Positions 11,021-21,142 of a stretch of DNA of 64,000 nucleotides are shown here, one piece after another. This stretch comes from Populus alba (lineage: Eukaryota; Streptophyta; Magnoliopsida; Malpighiales; Salicaceae), in the NCBI RefSeq assembly GCF_005239225.2, contig NC_133301.1, positions 3,807,157 through 3,871,156 on the forward strand. The letters run 5' to 3'. Positions within the stretch are counted from its first letter, which is position 1; each line of letters opens with the position of its first letter. Under the pieces are notes generated by a model. It saw only the letters and a program-made list of their open reading frames with translations. It had not been told where the DNA came from and did no database searches. The position numbers and the translations under genes are program-made.

Positions 11021-12920
11021 AGGATTGGCATGAAAGCTCCATGAAATCCATATGGGACGCAGCATGGCAACGTGATTTTGGCAACTGGCTCACTGGTAAA
11101 CTTTTTGGTGTCAATTATATAAGCCTATGAAGGTAGACAAATACTTTAGATATAAGAGTCGTATAATTATTATGTACCAAAGTGCAAAATTGATCTTCTT
11201 TAGACATGCTTGTATCTTCGTTGTGGACAAAAGTGATTATCCATCCATCTTCTTCATGACTTCCTTGTTTGGGAACTAAGGCAGCTCCAGTGCAGAAAGT
11301 ATTCTGTTCGGATTATGGTATTCCACCTTTATCAGCTCTTCAGATTGGCCACCTTGCTGATTCACAGAACCAAAAAAGTGTCAGCATAAATTTAGATGTG
11401 TTAGGAAAGAAGGTTAATAACACATAAGAGCTTAATTAACTACCGAACTGATTTTATTTGTTTCTGGCTCTTCAAAATACAGTTTTGCTAGACCTCCATG
11501 TTTAGGCATACCTGAAATGTCAAGTAAAGTAAATTAATGATCAGGGTTATAGTAAACTTCTATAGAAAGAAAAGTTTTAGAGTTATAATCACCGGAGTCA
11601 GAGCTAGCATTTGAATCAGTAGCTTGGGTATAGCCATATTTATTTTTTAACACCAGTAAAATCTCCGTGGATCATTGGAAAATCCGTAGAGAATTCAGTT
11701 CCTGTCAGGAATCTTTCCTTTTACGTAAGAAATCTATGAGTTTACCTCATCAGTGCCTTCATCAAAACAATGAAGAAGGTGAAGTGCGCAATTTGATTCC
11801 ACCTGAAACCACTTGATTGAGTCTGCGTTGCCATAGCAAGGCATGATTCCAATTCTTGCATATTCTGCTATGTATATTTTATCAACCTGCATTTGTTCAC
11901 GTCATGGTCCATGACAGACATAATTACCAGTTCATTGGTCAAGTCATGTACAATACACATAAAGTACAGCAAGATATTTGAGTACTTACGGGCCACCCTT
12001 AAGGAGTCTGTGCATGTCTAGAATGAGTAGAAAATCCATCACCACATTGTGCCCGGAAACACAATTCATCTTGATCATTACAGCTTTCAATTTGAATTAT
12101 AATGCCCATGTAGTGTTTTAGACTAATATTGAATAGATTTACCTCCCCGTAACTCCCATGTCATGAGAAAGTTGAATTTGAGATCAACTTTATGAACTAA
12201 TCTTTTTCCATCTGCTGAAAGTTAACTAGTTTGAAGTACGAGGCAAGGAAAGTTTATAAAACATCTCATTGTGCAAAATTTATTTGCAGTACTGTTCTAA
12301 TTGAAATGATACACATACCATACCTGAAACTACTCCTAGTTCCAAGAAAGGTTTTGTGGCATCCACCCCGATTATAACCAGCTCCCCTGTATCCGGGGCC
12401 CTTTGCAACATGGAAGAAAATGGGCTGATTTATGAAAAGAAAAGTGGTATCATGAATTGGTATTGCGGGTTGGGTTAGTTAAAGCGGTTAGCTGTGGGTT
12501 GGGTTAGTTAACCTGATTATTTTAAGCTTTGATTTAAAAAAAAAAAAATGTTGATTTGCTGAGGCATGTGATTTTCAGCAATCCCTGAATGTTCAAAAAC
12601 GTTGGTGTTGCTAATGTACTTGTTAACTTCGCCAAATCGTAGCTGCATATCGAGTTAAAGAACTAAGACATCTGCTAATAATTAGTCATAATAACAAGGC
12701 CTCCAAGCATTCATTCTACTCTTATTTTAATTTGCACCAAATTAAAATATTTAGAGTAAAATATTTAGATAGATATGCCCACCAAATTCAGCTAGTATGC
12801 TGGTAATATTGGTTGGGAACTGCCTTCCATTGCAGCAAGAAAAGATGGTTTGTTTCTTCGTTTTTCTATCTTGAATGTTTCGGTTTCAACGTATTTGTTG
12901 TTGTCCAGCTTCCATCACTA
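11021..12920 (-). pseudogene. Carotenoid cleavage dioxygenase pseudogene, 5'-truncated
   Basis: Ten exon-like blocks match, in order and strand, exons 13 to 4 of the intact gene at 15919-19664: about 11021-11130 (exon 13), 11195-11360 (12), 11445-11515 (11), 11590-11750 (10, shortened), 11755-11890 (9), 11996-12060 (8), 12142-12225 (7), 12322-12410 (6), 12555-12645 (5, shortened) and 12815-12920 (4, partial). The exon 13 block reads [18 protein letters not shown] and GFHGAF but loses the normal C-terminus and stop. The exon 12 block is frameshifted. Exons 1-3 are absent. This is a tandem duplicate that has decayed. Confidence 0.9.
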
Positions 12921-15918
12921 GCTTTATATTTGCTTGCAACTTAGTCCTTGTACTAGTTAGGTAACATTTGATATGCCGCAAGTTATTATTTTTTTTTTCT
13001 CATAAAAAAATATCAAAAAAATCTAAAATCTAAAAATATTAGATTTATCTTCAAAGGGATATCCAAGAGCTTGGAGCTTGGCATTGCTGCCAGACCCAAT
13101 GCTGTTGGGCATGGAGTTACATCCGGACCCAATGCTGTTGGGTCCGGCCCTGCAAGCAAACCCAAGCTTGGGTCTAAATGTCTGCTCCTAGTGTCTTTGG
13201 CCAGGTAGGATTACAAGATTCAAGGGATTTGGATCTACTCTTTTATCACTTCTAAACAACTTAGGTCAAATGTTTCTTTCTAGTTCTAAATTCATTGGAT
13301 CTAGAAGTGATACTACATCCAAATTAATAATAATAATTAATTTTAATTATAGTTAATTAGTTTTTCATTTCTAATAAAATCTTACCGTCTCACCATTTAA
13401 GAACACATTTGGCAAGAATAATTTTGGAAATTTGAGCTAATATTCATTGACAACTTGATTAAACTATTATGATTTTTAATATTCCAACTACTAAAAAATT
13501 TAAATTGTTTAGTTCAAGAATTGAAGAGTCCCAAAAAAAAATGGGGAAAATTTTGTTAGTGAAAAGGGGAAATTTGGTGAAAAATTATATTAATGCAAAT
13601 GCTATTTCGATTTTTATCAATGGCATCAACCAAACAAGAGCAGATGGGATTTCTCCCAAGACTTTGAGTTAATGCTGACCATTTATTTGCTTACTTCTAC
13701 TTTAATACTTTAGAGATTAATGAAATTACAACTCTCAATAATTGGACTTTACAAGTATGCCAAAGGGCGGCAGCTGATTCATAACTAGCTTAGCAGTTTA
13801 AGTGCTTAAAACAAAAAATTTCTGTCCATATTATCAACAGATGAATTTGAGTATAAATGTTGTAATTGAAATTTAATTTAAAAGGAATTTAGTTTTAATA
13901 CACAAAAAATTATCAAAAACAACAACGACAACACGTGCTTAAAGAATAGACCATTTTATATAGTCAAGTTATTTTCGCATGCTATAAAATGTCTTGTCTC
14001 ATACATAAACAATTAAAACTTGAAATTTTTTGTCGAAGGTCAGTGTCGTTCATTAAACCTGAAAAAGATGGGGTGGGGTCACCTCCTTAGAAGAAAAATA
14101 TATATATAATATTGATCTGGTATTATAATAGCTTTTGCGCTTATAATTTGCAAAAGTAATTTGTTTTTTAAAAAGCTAGAAATTATAGCTTTTTATAATC
14201 AAAATTAAGAGAGTTTTTAGGACGTAGCATCCATGAAAAATCATGATATGTATTAATTAATTAAATATCATTATCATAAATTTAATAAATACAATTAAAA
14301 ATATAAATGAAATTTTTTTCTTGATAGATTGCAATAAATTTTACCGACAGACTTTTTCATCACTATATCCGTCGGTATATATCAAGAAAAATTACAGTAA
14401 AAAAAGTATGATGACGTGTAACTTTTACTAACGGATTTACCGATAAAATTAACCTGACAGTAAAGTTCATCTGTAAATATACTGATGGAAATAATCCCTT
14501 GGTATATACCGAAAAAATTACAGATGGTATTATAATTAGATTTTTTTTAAAAAAAATCATACGTTGACATGACACTTTTACTTATAGAATAACCGATGGA
14601 ATAATTTCATCAGTAAATCAATTAATAATATTTAATTTTATGACCTAGTGATCAACTCTCCTCTCCCTTCCCTCATTTCTTTTTTTTTTTCTTATGTATT
14701 TTTTCTGCAACAAATAGTCACCCCCTCAATATCAACACAATTCAATCTCTTACAACAAATATGGTCATCACAGCACTTTGTTTATCAGCATCCATACTCA
14801 GATTCAAATGTGAATTCTTTATCTTAAGTAAGCAAATATACTCTTTTTTATTTGAAAATAATTTTTAAATGTTAAATTTTTATTTTGTATATTTTTATAG
14901 TATATTTATTTTGTCTAAGAGTTCACTTGTTTTATAGTTTTTTTCTTATATAATTTTGATGTATGGATTTATAATTTATACATGTTATGGTTTGTTTTAA
15001 ATTTTATAAAATTATATTTTTTTGTAAATTAATGAAACTTATGTCGAATTTTTTACTTTGATGTTTTGTAATGAAATAAACAATAGCTTATTTAATGGGT
15101 TCGTTTTATATTTTATTAATTTTATTGTTGAGTTATATTTTTTGGTAAATGTGTAGAAATTTGAATTTATATAGACATATAATTGATAATGAATTTAAAA
15201 AAAACTATTAAAATAGATTTAATTAAATTGAGCTTAACCAATATTTTTGTAAATTTATTTAGTTAACGTGGTTAATTAATACATGTTGTCATCATTATTT
15301 AAATAGATTGAATATAAATAATGAATGATCGTTCATAAATGTATCGAGATTCACTCTACAGATTGTGAATGATGAATTATTGTAATAGAATTCGGGGTTT
15401 TATTAATTACGCATAATCTAGTCCGAGAAAAATTAGTGGAGGCGGTATTAAATATTCATATAAGAGATGTAAGAATAGAAAATTTATCGATACACGCATT
15501 GATTATTAATGCAATTTTTTTATTGGGGTACATGTTTTATAATGAAATCAGAATGAAAATTTCAAGGTAACTGGAATTAATGCTTTTTTTGACTATTTAC
15601 TCTTTTACTAATAAAATCATTGAGAGAATAAAAAGTGGTCGATAATAATAGCATTTAGATAAAGTTTATATTTTTTTTTTTGTTATTTCAATAATAATAA
15701 TAATATAAGTAGACTAGTAGTGGTAATAATAATAAATGGAATCCACCTAACCCAACCCAACCCATTTTCACTAAGACACACGCACGCACATTATCTGGTT
15801 TCAAAGTTGAATCATAACTATACATGTTATTTTTATCTAATATATTGCGTCCAAGATCCGGTCAATTCGGCTAATTTCTCCACAAAATTACTGTGGGCTT
15901 CCATGAAATATTGTCCAA
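12921..15918. other. Intergenic region, no gene seen
   Basis: AT-rich. 13123-13147 is a perfect 9 bp stem with a 7-base loop (ccggaccca and its complement). 14336-14640 has ccgtcggta-type motifs, listed separately. 15650-15720 is rich in AT and AAT repeats. Scattered short frames (for example 13469-13672) show no family signature. Confidence 0.6.
14336..14640. mobile_element. CACTA-like subterminal repeat remnant
   Basis: Degenerate copies of an accgacgga / tccgtcggta motif recur in both orientations, for example ttaccgacaga near 14341, tccgtcggta near 14369, ggatttaccgat near 14434 and aaccgatgga near 14591. The same motif cluster occurs at 53200-53520. Such motifs are familiar to me from the subterminal regions of plant CACTA (En/Spm) elements; the assignment is inference, since no terminal CACTA repeat or transposase is visible here. 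Confidence 0.45.
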
Positions 15919-18900
15919 TTACTTGTGCGATGGAATTGGCATAAAAGCTCCGTGAAATCCATATGGGACTCGACATGGCAATGTAATTTTGGCAACTGGC
16001 TCACTTGTGAAATTCTTCGTGTCAATTATATAAACCTGAAAAATAAATTAACAGCAGGATTTAATGATTGGGAAACAAATTATTAGAATTGCGATTGCTT
16101 CACATCTATAAAATCAACATACTTTGGAGGTATCGGTGTCTTCATCATGAACGAAAGTGATGATCCAGCCATCATCTTCCTCAAGCCCACCTTCTTTCGG
16201 GACAAAGGCAGCTCCAGTGCAGAAGGTGTTTCCCTCGAATTCATGGTATTCCACCTTTATATGCCCTTCAGATTCCTCCCATTCCTAGATCAGAGAACAA
16301 TAATTTAGATCACCACGAATTCATTTGTGAAAATAAAGAAATAATAACGCGATAATCTGACTATTCAGCAGTTTAATTACCTTATTGGCAGTCTCTTCAA
16401 AGTACAACTTGGCTAGACCTCCAAATTTTGGCATGCCTAGAACAACCAGATTGAAAGCTTAATATGAAATGGTAAGCAAGGTTATTGTTAAATCTTATAT
16501 GCTGAGATCGATGAATTCGGAATGTAGAACTGACCTGAAGTAGCACTTGCCAAGCCATGGACAGTTTGGGCGTAGCCAAATTTGTTCTTTACACCATTAA
16601 AATTTGGATTGATCATTGGAAACTCGATAGATAATTGAGTTCCAGTTAGGTTTCTCTCTTTAACCTCTCCGGTTTCCATGTTTAGTCTCCATTCATAAGA
16701 TCGGCAGAACAACAGTTCATCGTTTTTGAAATGTTTAGGATCTTGCTCAACAGGTCCTTTGCTCCTAAGTCTTCCGGAGACCCACTCAAACTTGTCCAAA
16801 TCCACATCGCAAGATTCTGATATGATTGATTCAAGGGACCTGCATCCCCTCACTACAACCTGCCCCAGCAAAAAAAAAAAAAAAAAAAACAAGAAGAAGA
16901 AGAAAAAGAAGAAGAAGATTAGATACATTGCATGCAATGAATTGACCAATAAAAAAGGTGATGTTTTCATTACTAACCTCATCTCCTTCCTCGAAACAAT
17001 TAAGAATGTGAAATGTGCAATTCGGCTCCACCTCGAACCAACGGATTGAGTCGGCATTGCCATAGCGGGGCATAATCCCGATTCTTGCATATTCTTCTTT
17101 TTCAAACTTTATCAACCTGTTAAGTGGCAGAAACCAAATTACTTCTCGTTGCCGTAATAACACTTTGATCAGAACTAAATGATTGACACTTGAGAGTTAT
17201 GGTTAGTGTAATGGCACTCACGGGCCTCCCTTGATGAGTCTCTGTATATCTATTGTTAGTGGAAAATCCATGACCACATTATACCTACAAAATAAATGAA
17301 GAACGGAGATTAGATTTTGTTGTCATAGTTGTTTTTGCAAGTTAATTTCCGGTGATGGCAAAGATCAGTAACCTCTCTGTTACCCCCATGTCATGACTAA
17401 GGGTGCATCTGTTGAACTTGAGATCAGCCTTATGTACGAGTCTCTTTCCATCAGCTGAAAGTAGGGTTCGCAAGTTAATTGTCACGCAAGTAAAAATGGT
17501 TCTCGATTTTAGTAAACACTTTTTTGTTTTTTGATTCGTTAACTGGATGGAAAATGAAAATATACCAGAAACAATTCCCAGTTCCATGAAAGGTTTCATC
17601 GCATCCACCCCAAAGACAACCAACTCTCCAGTACCTGGTGCTCTCTGAAACAGACAAGAAATTAACAGAGATAAATACTACTTAGTTGTGTGTTGTTTTC
17701 CTTGCTGAACACATTCAAGGGCCTTTTCTGCAGGTATTTAAAAAAAAAAAAAAAAAAAAACCTTTGGGTGGCTGTTGAAAGGTCGATGCCAAGTTCCGTT
17801 TATATCCCAATCTCCTAAAGTCTGAAGGGAAAAGATGTCAATCTCTTGAGGGATGTGATTTTCAGCGATTGAGTAGAACTTCCCTGAATGCTCGAAAACA
17901 TTGGTGTTGCTAAGATCTTTGTTGACTTTTCCAAATCGCAGCTGGAATTTATTATCATGCATTAGTCAAATCTTAAATACTAAAAAAAAAAAAAAATTCG
18001 TGCTAGCTTTCATCACCAAATTAACTAGGGGAAAAGGAATATAAAAAATTAAATAGTAAGGCACTTGTCATTCTATGCGCATGAACTTCCATTTAATTTT
18101 GTGAATTAGTCAATACCCAAAACTTACACGTACCCTTTTCAGGAACAAGGACTCCGTTTATTGCTTCGCAATTCAAACAAGAAAAAAGTTGAGAATTATA
18201 TTACTTTTTTCTAACGATGAATAATTATATCAATTTTAATTGTCAGAAATTCGAGCCATTAATTGGCTACTTATTATAATAATTATTAAATTTTCCAATA
18301 AAATATTCTCACAAGAACAAGATTTTCATGCAATTAACTGAAGCTCCATTGATTATTATATTTTTTCTGCCGCTAGAGTTTCAAATTTATTTTATTGTAA
18401 AAACAAAATTTAAAGCCGGTAATAAGTGTTTTTTAATTTTTTTTAAATTTATTTTTATATAAATACGTTAAAATAATATAAAAAACAAAAAGTAAATTAT
18501 TTTAAAGTAAAAAAAAATATCAAATTCTTAAAAAAAAAAATTCAAAAACGATATTGAGATTTATTAGTTAAAAATAAACAGATAAAAAGATTGAGGCCGT
18601 GGGCCCACCATATTTAATAAGTACGCTATCAAAATGGCGGGCGGGCTGCCTTCTATGGCTGGAAGAAAAGATGGCTTGTCTCTTTGTTTTTCAAGCTTGA
18701 ACGTTTCGGTTTCAACATGTCTATTATTGTACAGAACCGTCCATGTTTCACCATCACCATCTTTGTCGAAGCACAAAGCGTGAAGCATTCCCTCTCCTTC
18801 GATCCACATATGACCGGTCTTTCCAAACACTGAACTCGTCGATTTTAGACCACCAAAGAGTGGATTTGGTCCTGGAATTGTAGGTTTTGAACAAGTCAGC

Positions 18901-19664
18901 GGCCTTCACGTCGGATTCATTAAAATAACTAAAAAGAGCAGTCTATTTCTGAATATCCACTAATTAACTAGCATAAACTGAATTGTTGAGTTCAAGAAGA
19001 GACCGTTTCTTATGTAGACACCTTCAGGAAAATCATATGGGACTTTGCCCTCAATGCTGGTGATAGCAAGAGGTTCGTTCAGTTCATCAACCGGCGCAAA
19101 GTTACTCTGCAAAAAAACACGTAAACAGCAGATTAGAACATGACTCATCGATGCTTGATTCTACTTGAGAGGTGAGCAGGCAGTCAAGGGTCTCGCGGGT
19201 TAATTACCTGAGAAGGGAGGACGGGCTGGTCAGCAAACTGAAATAATGAATCCACAAATGCATCCAAGAGTTTGACAGAAGCATTTCTTATGCTTTTCGA
19301 AACATCAAGTTGCATGGGAAGTTGCTGCAACTCTTTCAGTAATGGCTGCTCGCTCAAAACAAACACAGTATTTGTGGTTAGGTTAAATACAGTTTTAACA
19401 AGAAAAACATGAATGGCATATATAGTGCATGGGAAAGAACCAGGTAGTATATATATTTCACTAATCTTGCTTAATCAAGCATAGAACAGGTGAAATTAAA
19501 CAAGGATTAAGTATATTAACGTCTGATTAGATGCCTTCAGGTGACAGAGAGACTGGAGGATTAATGAGTACCTTGTAAGAAGAAGACAACCTATTCTTAA
19601 AACGAACGATGTTTTCGAAGGGAGAAGGCCGACTTTGTACAGAGCAATTCACATGAAAAGCCAT
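15919..19664 (-). CDS. Carotenoid cleavage dioxygenase, CCD1-like / CCD-like clade
   Basis: Thirteen exons (minus strand, in order): 19572-19664, 19208-19345, 19004-19106, 18609-18871, 17762-17941, 17566-17644, 17373-17454, 17222-17284, 16978-17116, 16535-16859, 16381-16436, 16123-16284, 15919-16035. They join in frame to 1800 bases, 599 residues, with GT-AG introns throughout. The family uses Fe(II) and oxygen to cleave carotenoid or apocarotenoid double bonds in a seven-bladed propeller. The four iron-ligand histidines appear as NSHPK (H257), LSHDMG (H306), TFHILN (H370) and YGFHGAF (H589). VYIRNGPNP near 107-115 and [10 protein letters not shown] near 134-143 are family landmarks. The Ser/Arg-rich first 30 residues could be a plastid targeting signal. 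NCED genes are normally intronless, which argues against that branch. Substrate and cleavage site cannot be read from sequence. Confidence 0.93.
17741..17760 (-). repeat. 20-base T run touching a splice donor (coding strand)
   Basis: On the coding strand intron 5 of the dioxygenase gene begins with G followed by about twenty T, directly after exon 5 (ends at 17762). The donor is therefore embedded in a homopolymer that is likely to vary in length. A second A/T homopolymer lies in intron 9 near 16868-16889. Confidence 0.85.
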
Positions 19665-19746
19665 TGTTGATGTATATGTCATCCTTCTCTCTCCCTCTCC
19701 ACTAGTTTCCCTTCAAGGATAGCTTAGCTCCCTGTGCACAACGGAT

Positions 19747-19758
19747 CTTAAATATAGG
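19747..19758 (-). promoter_or_regulatory. Candidate TATA box for the dioxygenase gene
   Basis: The minus strand reads cctatatttaag about 85-95 bases before the ATG at 19664. A second TATA-like stretch (cttataaaac) lies just upstream. The LTR-like repeat at 19830-20430 begins only about 70 bases further upstream. Confidence 0.5.
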
Positions 19759-19829
19759 TTTTATAAGCACTCGGTCGTATTTTAGATTATTCAAGTAGTT
19801 TTTTGTTGACTGGCTTCATCCTTAATTCC

Positions 19830-20430
19830 TTGTACACACCCAATATAATATCCTCCTCCCTTCAACTTACCTAAAAAAGGGACCCAGCCCCTGAGGCTCA
19901 CCAAGGGAAGGATCTACCTCCCTTGAATCTGGTACATGAAAAGAGATCAGTTTTCATAAACTCACTCATCTATATTTTACGTCTTATATAGATTTTAACA
20001 TCCTTATTTTTATACTTTTTAGATATATAAAAATCCTCCAGTAACCTACTATATTTATATCAAATATTAATATAAATATAGAAAGTATTTATCAATTATT
20101 AAATATTATCAAGATAAAATTAAATTTTAAACTATTCTCTTAAAAAAAGATAAAGACTCATGAGTTGTAAATATAACATAAGACTTTTAAAATAAAAATT
20201 CACAATCTTCATTATATATATATATATATATATATGTGGAGCATCTCTCTATAATATTATTGTATTTTCTTTTTAAAAAGATATTTATTTAAACATTAAA
20301 AAGTTTTTATCTCCATTAAAAAAAATCGAGCAAAAATGAAGATTGTGAACCCGATTACTCAAATACCAAAAATGCTAGCACTTCACGTAACTCAAATTCA
20401 TTGAGAAAGGTCAACAAGGATTCCACGTTT
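19830..20430. repeat. Dispersed repeat, copy A (about 600 bp)
   Basis: This stretch matches, in the same orientation, a second copy at 20738-20985 plus 25801-26180. Shared landmarks are cacacccaa, aggctcac then aaaggaagga, cctactacatttccatcaaat-type, gataaagactcat, ggagcat and ctataatatta, and caaataccaaaaatgctag. No coding sequence is seen. It sits immediately upstream of the dioxygenase promoter. It may be an LTR or other element remnant; I cannot name the family. Confidence 0.8.
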
Positions 20431-20985
20431 TATAACCACACTGTCGAATGTCTTTTATCATTATTCATGTAGTCATGTTTTATGACATGCATGCATAATC
20501 ATTATTCATGTAGTCACATTTTATACAACATGCATTCATACATGTTGAAATTAGTTTTTATTGATATATTTTTATTAAAAAATACTGGATCATCAAAGAT
20601 TTTTTGGTATAATATTTTTTGGAATGCAAGCATACCTTAATAAAAATGTGTTGAGTCTAGCACTAGACCAACCCAGTCATACTAAGTTTGCAGTATGCCT
20701 AGTCTCGACTACATCCAATGAAATGATCAGACCATCCCTCCTGGACACACCCAAGATAATGACCCTTCTTCCTTGGACTCGCCTAAAGAACGGACCTAAC
20801 CCTTTTAGGCTCACTAAAGGAAGGACCTACCTTCCTTAAATCTAGTCTATAGAAAGAGCTCAGCTTCCATGAACTCATTTACATTTAATGTCTTAGATTC
20901 TAATATCCCTACACTTTTTAGGTGTATAAAAGTCCTCTAATAACCTACTACATTTCCATCAAATATTAATATAGATAAGAGATAT

Positions 20986-21130
20986 AGTTGAGAATAATTA
21001 GGAGGCTTAACCTAATAGGTTAGCCAACCCTTTCTATATATATGAGTAGGGCAATATACAATAGTAAAGGTGGAGATTACCACATAAGAATATGACTACA
21101 ATATTTCCTATATAATTACATTCTATAATA
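20986..21130 (-). repeat. Copia 3' LTR
   Basis: 145 bases, no difference seen from 25651-25795. It follows the polypurine tract in the minus-strand reading. Confidence 0.92.
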
Positions 21131-21142
21131 CGCCCCCTCAAG
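21131..21142 (-). other. Copia polypurine tract
   Basis: The minus strand reads cttgagggggcg immediately before the 3' LTR, a common copia second-strand primer. It overlaps the polyprotein stop codon. Confidence 0.85.

Noticed and set aside
16488..17105. A 205-codon minus-strand open frame in the dioxygenase locus
   Set aside because: It reads through introns 9 and 10 (note the long run of Phe from a poly-T tract). The spliced exons 16978-17116 and 16535-16859 explain the real part.
15919..19664. NCED (abscisic acid branch) identity
   Set aside because: Twelve introns and CCD1-like spacing of motifs argue against NCED, whose genes are normally intronless.
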